DNA of 64,000 nt from an uncultured Sulfitobacter sp. (GCA_947501805.1 CANMXJ010000007.1:1-64000), one strand, 5' to 3'. Counted from the first letter of the stretch, positions 1 to 7,370 are shown. Translations and numbers: made by a program. The notes: a model not told the origin generated them from the sequence alone.

Positions 1-14
1 CGTTTCAGTCCCAT
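1..14 (-). CDS. Start of an unidentified gene leaving the window
   Basis: Read on the minus strand, an ATG at 14 is preceded by GGAG seven bases upstream, and the frame stays open to the window edge (Met-Gly-Leu-Lys). This suggests the first codons of a gene that would lie downstream of the 202-1575 recombinase in the same direction. Only four codons are visible, so the product cannot be named and the start itself is uncertain. Confidence 0.3.
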
Positions 15-201
15 AGTCAGTCTCCTTTGTTGCAGTAAATGCTATCAAAGGAGCGGCATCAAACCGCGACAGGTCCACAGTTTATTCCAGAGTTTCATAG
101 TTGTGCCCTCTTTGCTATGTCTCGATCAGTAGAATGAACTTATCACGCTCTTGCCGCAATGGACTATAAGCGACCATTCACCCGCGCAAACACCCTGCGA
201 T

Positions 202-1575
202 CTATCCCAACAATCCCTTTGGGGCCAACTCCACAGCCTTTTGCATCGCCTCATAAGCAACCTTCAACTTCGCATCATCACCACCATAGACCCGATCACC
301 AAGACCCCCGACAGTATGCCCCATAATCCTGTTTTCAACGCGCTCAGAAGTGCCAGCCAAGACCAGCTTGTCCTTCATATTGTGCCGCAGGGAATAGACC
401 ACATGGCGCTTGTCTTTTGTGACCGTCCTTAGGTGCTTCATCAACGCCGCTGACGCCGCATCAGGGCCACCAGCATAGCCATATTTAGGGAATAACAGGG
501 GTTCACCCTCGGACAGCTTCAACGCCTCCCTAGCGGCCACCAGAGCGTCACCCACAAGGGGGACCGAACGGATAGACGCCACAGTCTTCACCCGCCTGTC
601 TTCATGCCAAGCCACATTGATATGAGGATAAAGACCATCTATCAAAACGTCCTCCCGACGCAGGCCGATAACCTCAGCACCACGGCATCCGGTCCCCTCC
701 AACATGCGCCATATCAAGCCCAGCGCAGGGGTTTGGGTCTTCTTGCGCATCCTCAGACGCATTGCCGACAGCACTTCCAAGGGCAATGGGTCACGTTTGT
801 TGCTGTCAACATCCGGTGCTTTGTCCTTGTTGGAGATGGGTAAGTCCACAAACGGGTTCACGACTTCACGTTGAAGGCCAAACTCCTTAATCCCCAAGGT
901 GACAATAGCCTTGATCATGTCCAACTCTCGCCTAACAGACGCAGGTGCCAGCTTGGACCCATCCGCCTTGCGGGTGGACAGCATCGCGTCCCTCAAGACC
1001 CTTGCTTGGTCCCTTGTTAGATCGACCAGAGGCAGCTTGTGCAAAGGCCCTAGAGTGACCTCAACTCGCTTGCACACCCTTTCCAGCCTGTTCTTATTGT
1101 TGCGTCCAGTACCGCCTGCCAGACGCTCTTGCAGATACATATTCTTGGCGTCCAGCATTGTGATCTTAGGTTCCTTAGCCTCAGGCGTAACAACAGCCTG
1201 ATATAGCAAAGGGTCAGCTCCTCGCCGCTCAAGTTCATCACCCAACAACTCGCGCCTTTCATCCTCTGTCAGATCATCTTTGAAGGCACCCAGCATCGCA
1301 TCAGCTTCCCTACGTGCTTCCCGCCATTCTTCTAAAGGCGACACATCACCAGCCGGAGCAACACCAGCTTTCCTCTCAGCCTTCCTGACCTCACGGTCAT
1401 AGTCTTTCATCAGGCGTTCCCACTCAGTCACCAGCGCACCACCTTCACGCGCCTTCATGGCAACCTGAAAAACAGTCTCGCCGATCACCGGAACAAGTGC
1501 CTTGGGGTAACGTCTACGGAACCTCTTGCGGCCCCCTGACAGTTCATCAACGTGTTTGAGGTTCATCATCACCAT
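202..1575 (-). CDS. Tyrosine recombinase / phage-type integrase (element A)
   Basis: A 457-residue site-specific recombinase of the phage integrase superfamily, expected to cut and rejoin att sites through a catalytic tyrosine. Visible catalytic positions are Arg298 (in GCRGAEV), Arg397 (in YSLRHNM, where Tyr replaces the usual first His), His420 (in IMGH) and Tyr430 (in DRVYGG). Residues about 140-240 look like a core-binding SAM-like domain, and the N-terminus is charged and poorly conserved. The ATG at 1575 has a GGAG eight bases upstream. The gene starts about 70 bases from the att core at 1646-1659 and reads away from it, as integrase genes usually do. It is not closely similar to the second integrase at 1824-3008, so the two probably serve different elements. 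Confidence 0.93.
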   Translation of the reverse strand: MVMMNLKHVDELSGGRKRFRRRYPKALVPVIGETVFQVAMKAREGGALVTEWERLMKDYDREVRKAERKAGVAPAGDVSPLEEWREARREADAMLGAFKDDLTEDERRELLGDELERRGADPLLYQAVVTPEAKEPKITMLDAKNMYLQERLAGGTGRNNKNRLERVCKRVEVTLGPLHKLPLVDLTRDQARVLRDAMLSTRKADGSKLAPASVRRELDMIKAIVTLGIKEFGLQREVVNPFVDLPISNKDKAPDVDSNKRDPLPLEVLSAMRLRMRKKTQTPALGLIWRMLEGTGCRGAEVIGLRREDVLIDGLYPHINVAWHEDRRVKTVASIRSVPLVGDALVAAREALKLSEGEPLLFPKYGYAGGPDAASAALMKHLRTVTKDKRHVVYSLRHNMKDKLVLAGTSERVENRIMGHTVGGLGDRVYGGDDAKLKVAYEAMQKAVELAPKGLLG

Positions 1576-1592
1576 GCCAGTGTCTCCTTAGC

Positions 1593-1609
1593 GTCCCGAA
1601 TTGTGTCCC
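1593..1609. repeat. Candidate arm-type sites of the element A integrase
   Basis: GTCCC occurs at 1593-1597 and again at 1605-1609, exactly 12 bases apart, between the 202-1575 integrase start and the att core. Short direct repeats with about one-turn spacing are typical arm-type binding sites of heterobivalent integrases. The assignment is inferred from position and spacing only. Confidence 0.35.
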
Positions 1610-1645
1610 AAGGGAACCGCTAAGTACCTGTTATGCTTGACTGTA

Positions 1646-1659
1646 TGGCTCTTTGAAAG
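1646..1659. repeat. Distal attachment-site core (att copy)
   Basis: TGGTGCGGTCGGAG is identical to the 3-prime end of the tRNA-Leu gene (acceptor stem, discriminator and CCA, read on the minus strand) at 9659-9672. The identity stops at exactly these 14 bases on both sides. It is the expected duplication after site-specific integration into the tRNA 3-prime end. Confidence 0.75.
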
Positions 1660-1801
1660 CCAAAGTGGTGCGGTCGGAGCGCATTGTAACCCTATATCTT
1701 GGGGTGCCATGGTGTATCGCCCAGCGCATCTTTTTCATATTTATATACGTTTTGTTGCACATCGGTGTTCCATGGGACACCACCCTATACTATATGTAGA
1801 G

Positions 1802-1820
1802 GGTGGACTTGAGGGTGGAC
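1802..1820. repeat. Arm-type direct repeats, left end of element B
   Basis: GGTGGAC at 1802-1808 and again at 1814-1820, 12 bases apart, directly before the integrase ATG at 1824. A near-identical pair with the same spacing lies at the other end of the element (9584-9602). In the excised circle the two pairs would flank the att core, as integrase arm sites do. Their position also argues that the integrase starts at ATG 1824 rather than at the GTG at 1803. Confidence 0.55.
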
Positions 1821-1823
1821 CAG

Positions 1824-3008
1824 ATGACAAGAGCATTGAACAAGCTATCAGCGTCGGAAGTTAAGAACGCCAAGGCGGGAAAGCATTCCGATGGCGGTGG
1901 GCTATGGTTTGCGACCAATGAACAAGCCAAAGGCAAATGGTTTCTGCGCGTTGTAGTCCACGGGCGGCGGCGTGAAATGGGCTTGGGTGCCTATCCTGCC
2001 GTATCGTTGAAAGAGGCGCGACTTGAGGCCGAGAAATGGCGGGGTGTTGTGCGCCAAGGCCAAGACCCGATCAAGCTGCGCGACCAATACGCGCGTGAGG
2101 CGGCCCGCAACATGCATCTGTTGAAGGATATTGCACTGGACGCCTTTGAGACCCGCAAGGCAGAGTTAAAGGGCGATGGAACGGCTGGCCGTTGGTTCTC
2201 GCCTTTGGAACTGCATGTGCTGCCCAAGTTGGGCAAGGTGCCTGTAACCGATATTGACCAGCGCGACATACGCGACACGCTTGCACCGATCTGGCACGAA
2301 AAGGCCAGCACCGCCCAGAAAGCGATGGACCGTCTGGGCATCTGCTTACGTCACGCGGCGGCGCTGGGCTTGGACGTAGACCTGCAAGCAACGCTCAAAG
2401 CCAAGGCGCTCTTAGGCCAGCAACGCCACCAACCGCAAAACGTCCCTGCCCTGCATTGGCATGACGTCCCTGCCTTCTATCAATCGCTGAATGAGGGGAC
2501 CGTTACGGAACTCGCACTACGATTGCTCATACTTACGGCAGTACGGTCCAAGCCAGTTAGGTTTCTCCATCTGGACCAGATAGAGGGCGACGTCTGGACG
2601 GTGCCAGCGGAGTTGATGAAGGGTCGCAAGGGTACGACCAGTGATTTTCGGGTGCCGTTGTCCACTGAGGCCCAAGCCGTGATCGAACAGGCCAAGCCGT
2701 TTGCGCGTGACGGTTTATTGTTTGCGGGCGTCCGGCGCGGCGTTATCTCGGATGCCACCATGTCAAAATACATGGACCGTAGAGGTATGAAAGAGCGGCC
2801 CCATGGGTTCCGCTCATCTTTCAGGGACTGGATTGCCGAGGCGACCAAGACGCCGCATGAAGTTGCTGAAACCTGTCTTGGGCATGTCGCGGGCGGCAAG
2901 GTGGAACGGGCGTATCGCCGGACAGATTTTTTGGAACAGCGGCGGGCGTTGATGGAGCGATGGGGGAACTTGCTTCTTCAACAAAAAGCGAAGGTCGTCG
3001 CGTTTTGA
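1824..3008 (+). CDS. P4-type tyrosine integrase (element B)
   Basis: A tyrosine recombinase of about 394 residues with the layout of P4-family integrases. The N-terminal domain is DUF4102-like (KAGKHSDGGGLWF through the GLGAYPAVSLKEAR motif), followed by a core-binding domain and a catalytic domain. Visible catalytic positions are the Arg of LTAVRSKPVRF, His and Arg of PHGFRSSFRDW, the His of LGHVAGG and the Tyr of ERAYRR near the C-terminus. P4-type integrases commonly use tRNA genes, which fits the tRNA-Leu att cores. ATG 1824 is preceded by a GAGGGTGG purine stretch; an in-frame GTG at 1803 would add seven residues but overlaps the putative arm sites. Its 3-prime end overlaps the next gene by 49 bases. 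Confidence 0.93.
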   Translation: MTRALNKLSASEVKNAKAGKHSDGGGLWFATNEQAKGKWFLRVVVHGRRREMGLGAYPAVSLKEARLEAEKWRGVVRQGQDPIKLRDQYAREAARNMHLLKDIALDAFETRKAELKGDGTAGRWFSPLELHVLPKLGKVPVTDIDQRDIRDTLAPIWHEKASTAQKAMDRLGICLRHAAALGLDVDLQATLKAKALLGQQRHQPQNVPALHWHDVPAFYQSLNEGTVTELALRLLILTAVRSKPVRFLHLDQIEGDVWTVPAELMKGRKGTTSDFRVPLSTEAQAVIEQAKPFARDGLLFAGVRRGVISDATMSKYMDRRGMKERPHGFRSSFRDWIAEATKTPHEVAETCLGHVAGGKVERAYRRTDFLEQRRALMERWGNLLLQQKAKVVAF

Positions 3009-3730
3009 GAGAGTACCACCTTTCAGATCGTGCTGGCTACTTGCGGCCATGGTTCCGCGCTGAATTGCTTGCACTCAGTTATTATCCCGAAGATTGGGCA
3101 AGCTTCGAGCAGGCGCAACTACTTGTTCAACACGAGCATTCACGGTTTCTTCAAAGCGCCCCTGCCAATTACCAACCAACACCATTGGTCAACAGCATTC
3201 TGACAACGATATCTAAGACTGAGGCCCAGCGCACTACATGCGGCTTGGTTGCAATTGCCCTTTTGGGACTAAAGAACGCTGGAGAAAGCGTTTCGCTACG
3301 GCGGGCTGCGAATGTTGTCTCAGAATATGGCAACAGCGTTAAGGGACTGGAGCACTATTTTCGTTCTAATGGCGTAATCAAAACCAATGTAAGACCCGTT
3401 ACAGGTGATGTCAGTACAGTCGAAAGCACTTTCAGAAAGTATCGTTCTGTTGCTCACATATGCGGGGCCGCAGTTGCTTCGGCAGAGTATTTCGAAATTC
3501 CGAAGGCAATTGTTGATACGCCAGAGGCAGACGCATGTTTCTTATCAACAGTGATGTTCTTTCAACAGGAACTAGCGGCAGCAAGAAACTTTAAGAATTG
3601 GAACCTCTGGCATATCCGCGCAGACCCACCTTTTGAGTATAAGGACTATCCTCATTTGATCCCCAATGCATCGGTCATAAAGGCCCTTTTTGACCCTTGG
3701 ATCGAACGTGGACGTCCATCAGGCCGTTAG
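2960..3730 (+). CDS. Conserved-looking hypothetical protein, element B
   Basis: A 256-residue protein that I cannot assign to a family. It overlaps the end of the integrase gene by 49 bases in another frame and has GGAG two bases before its ATG, so it may be translated with the integrase. The sequence is soluble, with no signal peptide or TM segment. A helical middle (residues about 70-110) is followed by an alternating hydrophobic region and an acidic/aromatic C-terminus (NLWHIRADPPFEYKDYPHLIP). Its position after int suggests a role private to the element, but nothing in the sequence shows which. Confidence 0.6.
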   Translation: MGELASSTKSEGRRVLREYHLSDRAGYLRPWFRAELLALSYYPEDWASFEQAQLLVQHEHSRFLQSAPANYQPTPLVNSILTTISKTEAQRTTCGLVAIALLGLKNAGESVSLRRAANVVSEYGNSVKGLEHYFRSNGVIKTNVRPVTGDVSTVESTFRKYRSVAHICGAAVASAEYFEIPKAIVDTPEADACFLSTVMFFQQELAAARNFKNWNLWHIRADPPFEYKDYPHLIPNASVIKALFDPWIERGRPSGR

Positions 3731-3764
3731 AGGTAACTTCAACTTCCCTCCTTCTTTTCAAGCC

Positions 3765-3803
3765 GTCCCTAGGTGCACATAGGGACAGATGCATCCCGCA
3801 TCT
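3765..3803 (+). promoter_or_regulatory. Two stem-loops ahead of the AlpA-like gene
   Basis: GTCCCTA (3765-3771) pairs with TAGGGAC (3780-3786), and AGATGC (3787-3792) pairs with GCATCT (3798-3803). The second hairpin ends one base before the AAGGAG ribosome-binding site (3805-3810) of the gene at 3819. These could be an operator or leader hairpins affecting expression of the regulator; neither is followed by a T-run, so they do not look like terminators. Confidence 0.4.
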
Positions 3804-3818
3804 GAAGGAGAAAATATA

Positions 3819-3992
3819 ATGAATTACATAACTCTGCGCGATCTGCAAAACAAATTTGGTGGTCGCAGTCGAAGCCAACTCTACAGGGATTTTGGCCCAG
3901 ACGGCTGGTTGCCAAAACCGATCAAAATCGGAAGCCGTCTATACTGGCGTGAAGCCGATGTAGATGCAGCGATTGCATCCCTTGCGGCGTAA
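3819..3992 (+). CDS. AlpA-family regulator / excisionase-like protein
   Basis: A 57-residue winged/HTH protein of the AlpA (MerR-like excisionase) type: an N-terminal LRDL helix, a SRSQLYRDF recognition helix, then GWLPKPIKIGSRLYWREADVDAAIA, the characteristic AlpA wing and C-terminal helix. Such proteins in P4-like satellites activate integrase or act as excisionases by binding att DNA. ATG 3819 has AAGGAG eight bases upstream; the upstream in-frame ATG at 3789 lies inside a hairpin and has no ribosome-binding site. It is the most likely control gene for excision of element B. Confidence 0.85.
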   Translation: MNYITLRDLQNKFGGRSRSQLYRDFGPDGWLPKPIKIGSRLYWREADVDAAIASLAA

Positions 3993-4106
3993 GACCCGCC
4001 CCCCAACGCAAGAGCGATGGGCCATGGGACGGGAATATATCTTGGTCGATACTCCCCACCAATACGCCCAGCGCCTTGTGCTTTCAAGCATAAGGAAAAT
4101 AACAAA

Positions 4107-4394
4107 ATGGCAGACCCTGACTTTTATTCAGCGCCCACTAGTATCTATTGGGTGTGTAACGCGCTTTTGAACGGGCGCACAATCTCGCAACTCACCCAGA
4201 TTCAGCATGTGCGCGGCTGGCGTTTGCCTGCCGTTACACACCGCTTGAAAACTGAGTTTAGCTGGCCGATCTGTACCGAATACCGCAAATCCGATGGCGT
4301 TGCTTTCTACTCGCTGCCGCCGGACGTGGACCGCACCAAGCTGCGCTTTCCCAAGTCTGCCGAGGCGCTGGGCAAGGTGGAGGGCTGCACATGA
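4107..4394 (+). CDS. Small helix-turn-helix protein (HTH_39-like)
   Basis: A 95-residue protein whose centre (LLNGRTISQLTQIQHVRGWRLP and following) matches the pattern of short phage winged-helix proteins that end in a basic wing and a YSL strand. It is probably DNA-binding. ATG 4107 is preceded by AAGGAA. Its TGA overlaps the ATG of the next small gene (ATGA), the start of a run of four coupled genes. The function in the element is unknown; a control role for replication or copy number is possible. Confidence 0.65.
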   Translation: MADPDFYSAPTSIYWVCNALLNGRTISQLTQIQHVRGWRLPAVTHRLKTEFSWPICTEYRKSDGVAFYSLPPDVDRTKLRFPKSAEALGKVEGCT

Positions 4395-4495
4395 ACGCCC
4401 TTCGCATATCCCGCCTTCGACGTCGCTACGGCATGTCTCAAACCCAAGCGCGTTTGATTGCGGAATTGTTCTTTGGAGGGTCGCGCAATGTTTAG
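4391..4495 (+). CDS. 34-residue basic HTH-like microprotein
   Basis: ATG 4391 overlaps the stop of the preceding gene and has GGAGG at 4379-4383, seven bases upstream. The 34-residue product (MNALRISRLRRRYGMSQTQA, then ARLIAELFFGG) is very basic at the N-terminus and resembles the first two helices of a Cro/CI-type helix-turn-helix (YGMSQTQARLIAEL). Its end overlaps the next gene, whose GGAGGG lies inside its coding sequence. It is too short for most gene callers. Start, SD and coupling support it; its function is unknown. Confidence 0.5.
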   Translation: MNALRISRLRRRYGMSQTQARLIAELFFGGSRNV

Positions 4496-4655
4496 GCATT
4501 ACAAAGTCACTCCCAAGGGCAAGACGTGGCACATAATGGCCCGCAAGGGCGCTGGCATCGCCACAGAGGCCGCTTGGGTATCCCTTGGCGGCTGCACCAG
4601 CCAGATCGTCGCCATGCGCGTCTATCTGGCGCTTATGACACGTGGGGGGCGCTGA
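4488..4655 (+). CDS. Small hypothetical protein of element B
   Basis: A 55-residue protein starting at ATG 4488 with GGAGGG seven bases upstream. The sequence is basic at the front (FRHYKVTPKGKTWHIMARKG) and ends in a hydrophobic helix with GGR. It overlaps both neighbours (the 34-residue ORF before it and the gene at 4655 through TGATG), so it sits inside one translationally coupled unit. No family is recognised. Confidence 0.5.
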   Translation: MFRHYKVTPKGKTWHIMARKGAGIATEAAWVSLGGCTSQIVAMRVYLALMTRGGR

Positions 4656-5119
4656 TGGCAGGCAAACCCTACAAGGGTCACAAAAAGGGGGCTGGGCGTC
4701 ATGTCCAGCTTCCTGAGTGGCTGCAAAAGTCAGAGGCATGGCGCACCCTGCCCGTTGGACCAAGGGCGCTCTATGTCGAATTGAAACGCCGCTACAACGG
4801 ATCGAACAACGGGCGCGTCATTCTCAGCCACAGGGACGCGGCAAATGCCGTCAACGCACATCGAAACACCGTTGGTCGTTGGTTCACAGAACTGGAGAAA
4901 CGAGGGTTCATTGTGATGGCCCAAGCCCCACACTTGGGACCATCGGGCATCGGCAAGTCATCGCACTGGACGTTGACTGAATACCCCACCGACAACATGA
5001 AGCCAGCAACGGTTGCCTTCATGCGGTGGCCTGAAAAACAAAAGCCCCGCACAATGAAAGAGCCACCCTGTCACAATGACAGTGACACAAGGGCCAATCT
5101 TAGGGTGGTGAGAGAGTGA
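4655..5119 (+). CDS. Winged-helix protein, possible replication or regulatory protein
   Basis: A 154-residue protein with a basic N-terminus (AGKPYKGHKKGAGRHVQLPEW) and a winged-helix region at residues about 45-100 (ILSHRDAANAVNAHRNTVGRW as recognition helices, then LEKRGFIVMA as the start of the wing). This arrangement is seen in phage and plasmid proteins of the replication-initiation O/RepA-like N-terminal type and in island regulators. There is no ATPase or primase motif. ATG 4655 overlaps the preceding TGA. I favour a DNA-binding role; initiation of element replication is only a guess from position. Confidence 0.65.
   Translation: MAGKPYKGHKKGAGRHVQLPEWLQKSEAWRTLPVGPRALYVELKRRYNGSNNGRVILSHRDAANAVNAHRNTVGRWFTELEKRGFIVMAQAPHLGPSGIGKSSHWTLTEYPTDNMKPATVAFMRWPEKQKPRTMKEPPCHNDSDTRANLRVVRE
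5068..5082. promoter_or_regulatory. Palindrome with a downstream half-repeat
   Basis: CTGTCACAATGACAG (5068-5082) has six-base arms around CAA. A related CCGTCACAATGATGG lies at 5121-5135. Both share GTCACAATGA about 53 bases apart and lie at the end of the winged-helix gene, upstream of the gene at 5216. They may be operator sites for one of the small DNA-binding proteins; this is inferred from symmetry and repetition only. Confidence 0.3.
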
Positions 5120-5215
5120 ACCGTCACAATGATGGTGCCGCTTTTCGCTGTTTGGCGGGTAAGGGCGGCACCTGTATTGTGCCATATATAGATATAGCCA
5201 TAGGCAGGAGAAATA

Positions 5216-5743
5216 ATGGGCAAGACACTCAAGGCACCGAACACCATTGGCCTTTCGGTCAAAGGGACGCCGGACAAAGGGCAGAGCGTACAGGTGATAG
5301 CAGAGGACACCGTCCACAAGGTTTTCGGCACCAAGCATCCAGAAACCGCCGATGGGCTTTTGCGGCATTGCATGAAGGCGCTAACCGCGTCTGAGGCGTC
5401 CGATGATTTACCCGCTAACGATGAACGCACATTTATGGTCGCGGCGGTGGCAGACGTTGACCCACGTGACGGCGTGGAAAGCATGCTGGCCGTCCAGATG
5501 GCCGCAACGCACGTTGCGCTTGTGCGTTCAAGCAGGTGGCTGGCCGGGGCTGATACCATCGAACAGGTGAAGGCGCACTATTCAGGTTTCACTAAGCTAA
5601 GCCGCGCCTATGCCGCCCAGATGGAGGCGCTGCGCAAGCATCGCAACGGGGGCAAACAGACTGTGACTGTGCAGCACGTCAACGTAGAGGGTGGAGGACA
5701 GGCCATAGTCGGCAATGTCCAGACGGGGGAGGGTCGCGCATGA
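5216..5743 (+). CDS. Conserved island protein upstream of the Cys/His block
   Basis: A 175-residue soluble protein. AGGAG stands six bases before the ATG. The N-terminus is polar (SVKGTPDKGQSVQVIAED). The middle is helical (SMLAVQMAATHVALVRSSRW), and the C-terminus reads TVTVQHVNVEGGGQAIVGNV, a tail I recognise from hypothetical proteins of alphaproteobacterial islands and prophages. Function is unknown. Its stop overlaps the start of the 5740 gene by four bases (ATGA), so the two are probably made together. Confidence 0.65.
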   Translation: MGKTLKAPNTIGLSVKGTPDKGQSVQVIAEDTVHKVFGTKHPETADGLLRHCMKALTASEASDDLPANDERTFMVAAVADVDPRDGVESMLAVQMAATHVALVRSSRWLAGADTIEQVKAHYSGFTKLSRAYAAQMEALRKHRNGGKQTVTVQHVNVEGGGQAIVGNVQTGEGRA

Positions 5744-5991
5744 AAAGTGACGCCAACCCCATGCAAAGGGCGCATCAGTCGCCGCGATGCACTGCCCATT
5801 CCAAGCGGACTGGCCTTCTATGCAAAAATCCTGCGGTGCGAGGCTGTGCGGTATGTCGGATGCATGGCGCTGGTGGCGGGCATGGTGAAGGAAAGGTTAA
5901 TCCAGCATATCGGCATGGCGTTAGGACAAGACTATTTTATCTTCAAAGAACACTAGTCAAACAATTACAACGCGGCGACTTGACCGACTAA
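5740..5991 (+). CDS. Small Cys/His (MHG-motif) protein, copy 1
   Basis: An 83-residue protein with a knuckle-like pattern: CTAH, then LLCKNPAVRG, then CxxC followed by xxH in CAVCRMHGAGGGHG, then NPAYRHG. Short proteins of this kind (C, CxxC, RMHGG, and a Gly/Asn/KHG tail) are common in alphaproteobacterial prophages and islands; they probably bind zinc, and no activity is known. The 5-prime 171 bases of shared sequence are repeated at 8114-8284, where a second copy of the gene lies. The last 25 residues here are unrelated to copy 2, so the 3-prime end of the gene seems to have been replaced together with the downstream cargo. Confidence 0.65.
   Translation: MKSDANPMQRAHQSPRCTAHSKRTGLLCKNPAVRGCAVCRMHGAGGGHGEGKVNPAYRHGVRTRLFYLQRTLVKQLQRGDLTD
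5754..5924 (+). repeat. Cargo-boundary repeat, copy 1 (complete)
   Basis: A 171-base block inside the MHG gene, aligned without gaps to 8114-8284. Long identical stretches include ATGCAAAGGGCGCAT, TCTATGCAAAAATCCTGC and GTCGGATGCATGGCGC. Similarity ends shortly after CGGCATGGCRTTAG, where cargo sequence begins. A truncated third copy lies at 7217-7259. Confidence 0.7.
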
Positions 5992-6039
5992 ACAATGACG
6001 GGTGGATTTTAAGATCAATCGACCACAAAGAATTCTAAG

Positions 6040-6159
6040 GTTGCTTTGCGTTTGGAAGTTGGCATCTATCGACAGTTTTACAGAAAACCTCAGTCTGCTA
6101 ATGAAGGGGTGACATACGGCCAACTTGTTGAAAAACTAGCAACAATCGGAATCAGTTAA
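6040..6159 (+). pseudogene. Remnant of a coding sequence
   Basis: Between copy 1 of the MHG gene and the membrane-protein gene, a frame of about 39 codons reads like real protein (VALRLEVGIYRQFYRKPQSA, then NEGVTYGQLVEKLATIGIS and stop). It has no ATG and no ribosome-binding site, and an in-frame stop lies upstream at about 6016. It looks like the C-terminal end of a gene truncated when the cargo was exchanged. The parent family is not recognisable. Confidence 0.3.
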
Positions 6160-6221
6160 AAAGAGATGAACCTTGCTAACAAACATAAACGTAGGAAGCT
6201 CTCAAACGCGCTTATGTTTTA

Positions 6222-7151
6222 GTGTTTAAGGGCTGTCGAGACGGCAAGTTTGCGATTGGATTAGTCTTAGGTCTCGTTGTGGCCACGCTCTGCTTTTTAT
6301 GGGTGTTCTCAGTAAACTACTGCCCAGATGCTCCCTGCCAATATCAAAAACCCCCGAACCAGTCCGAAACCTATAGTCAGCGCTGGTTTCCAATACCTTG
6401 GAATCCCAACTCTACTTTGCAGCCTCAGCCAGAATTTGCTGATGGCGCACCTAAAAAGTACGAATACTACGATCTTCAGGCCCAAGAAAACATGGCTAGG
6501 GCGACCAATGTCATTGCATGGGCCACTGCTGTCACCGTCTTAACATCGGTTCTCGGTGTCTTTCTCTTGTACTCTAATTTGAAAGTGATTGGCGAAACCA
6601 ACTCTATCATGCGTCAAGAGCAAAGGGCATGGATGACGATCGCGCTCCAACCATGTGGCAGTATCCGGAACAAGTACGAGGATGGAGAGCATTCTCTTAT
6701 CATCCCAGTCAGTTTTGTACTAACTAACTTAGGGCAAAGCCCAGCTAGGGATTTGAGATTTGGCTATGCTATGGATGAGGTTGATTGGCACCTCTATAAC
6801 GGCAGAACGACTGAGAACGACGATATCCCAAATTTCGCTGAAGCTCGGCGGTCTAGTCATGAGAACCCTCAAGACATTGAACGACGCAGAATTGTCGCCC
6901 CAGGCCAAGCCATCATTGAGGAATTTTCCACAGAAATTTCTGCTGACATGATATCAAAGGGTTCAGTTTTTGTTGCTGTTTCTGTGACATACAAAACCGA
7001 TGGTGTTGAGCATATTTGTGACACTCATTTGGGTTTCAGGTTGCTAAGCAGAAACGAAAATGGTGTTCCAATGTCTATCGTTTTGAACGATAGTTCTTTC
7101 AAAGAGAAGAATATTGTATTCAGAAGCCTCAGTGGTGGATCAATTACCTAG
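6222..7151 (+). CDS. Two-TM membrane protein with extramembrane domain (cargo 1)
   Basis: A 309-residue protein. TM1 lies at residues about 9-30 (FAIGLVLGLVVATLCFLWVF), a Pro/Asn-rich loop follows, and TM2 is at about 95-117 (VIAWATAVTVLTSVLGVFLL). A short helix with RQEQRAW leads into a beta-rich C-terminal domain with FVLTNLGQSPARDLRFGY. This layout (two TMs, a Q-rich linker ending RAW/RAY, then an N-G-QSPA domain) recurs in unannotated island and prophage proteins of Proteobacteria; no activity is known to me. The start is a GTG at 6222 without a clear SD; base composition is richer in A/T than the core genes. It lies between copy 1 of the repeat block and the truncated copy at 7217. Confidence 0.6.
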   Translation: MFKGCRDGKFAIGLVLGLVVATLCFLWVFSVNYCPDAPCQYQKPPNQSETYSQRWFPIPWNPNSTLQPQPEFADGAPKKYEYYDLQAQENMARATNVIAWATAVTVLTSVLGVFLLYSNLKVIGETNSIMRQEQRAWMTIALQPCGSIRNKYEDGEHSLIIPVSFVLTNLGQSPARDLRFGYAMDEVDWHLYNGRTTENDDIPNFAEARRSSHENPQDIERRRIVAPGQAIIEEFSTEISADMISKGSVFVAVSVTYKTDGVEHICDTHLGFRLLSRNENGVPMSIVLNDSSFKEKNIVFRSLSGGSIT

Positions 7152-7216
7152 CGCCAACAACGCGGTAGCTAATCACACCACGATCTTACCCCAAAGGGTC
7201 GTCTAGTGCTGGAAGG

Positions 7217-7259
7217 TCAACCCCAAGCAAAGGGCGCACCAGTCGCCGCGATGCACTGC
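7217..7259 (+). repeat. Cargo-boundary repeat, truncated copy
   Basis: Forty-three bases match the first part of the 171-base block (for example GCAAAGGGCGCA and CAGTCGCCGCGATGCACTGC), with few mismatches and closer to copy 1 than to copy 2. The start codon region is altered (ATG to AAG), and the match stops abruptly at 7259. It is a relic of the MHG gene between cargo 1 and cargo 2. Confidence 0.65.
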
Positions 7260-7370
7260 GTTTGCCAGACAATCGCTTTCCCAAGCAAGTATCCAGTCAT
7301 TGAAATTCAGGTGCTCAGCTAAGTGTGATGCGCTACACCGGACTTAGTTAGACGAAAGGTCGGGGGCGGT

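Larger units (their letters stand above)
1..1659. mobile_element. Right end of a second integrated element (partial)
   Basis: The DNA left of the distal att copy (1646-1659) starts with a tyrosine recombinase gene reading away from that copy, with 12-base-spaced repeats between it and the att core. That is the layout of an element end. If correct, it is a separate element in tandem with the 1646-9672 element at the same tRNA-Leu site, and its far end is outside the window. The other possibility is that both recombinases belong to one larger composite element. This is inferred from layout, since the outer att site cannot be seen. Confidence 0.45.

Noticed and set aside
899..1201. 100-codon plus-strand frame over the element A integrase
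   Set aside because: It is antisense to the well-supported recombinase gene and has no features of its own.
4128..4763. A 211-codon open frame on the minus strand
   Set aside because: It runs antisense to four overlapping plus-strand genes that have their own ribosome-binding sites; its sequence has no domain and reads as a shadow.
5116..5215. Separate small gene starting with GTG 5116
   Set aside because: The frame continues only as an alternative reading of the 5216 gene and lacks any domain; the SD before 5216 is clear.
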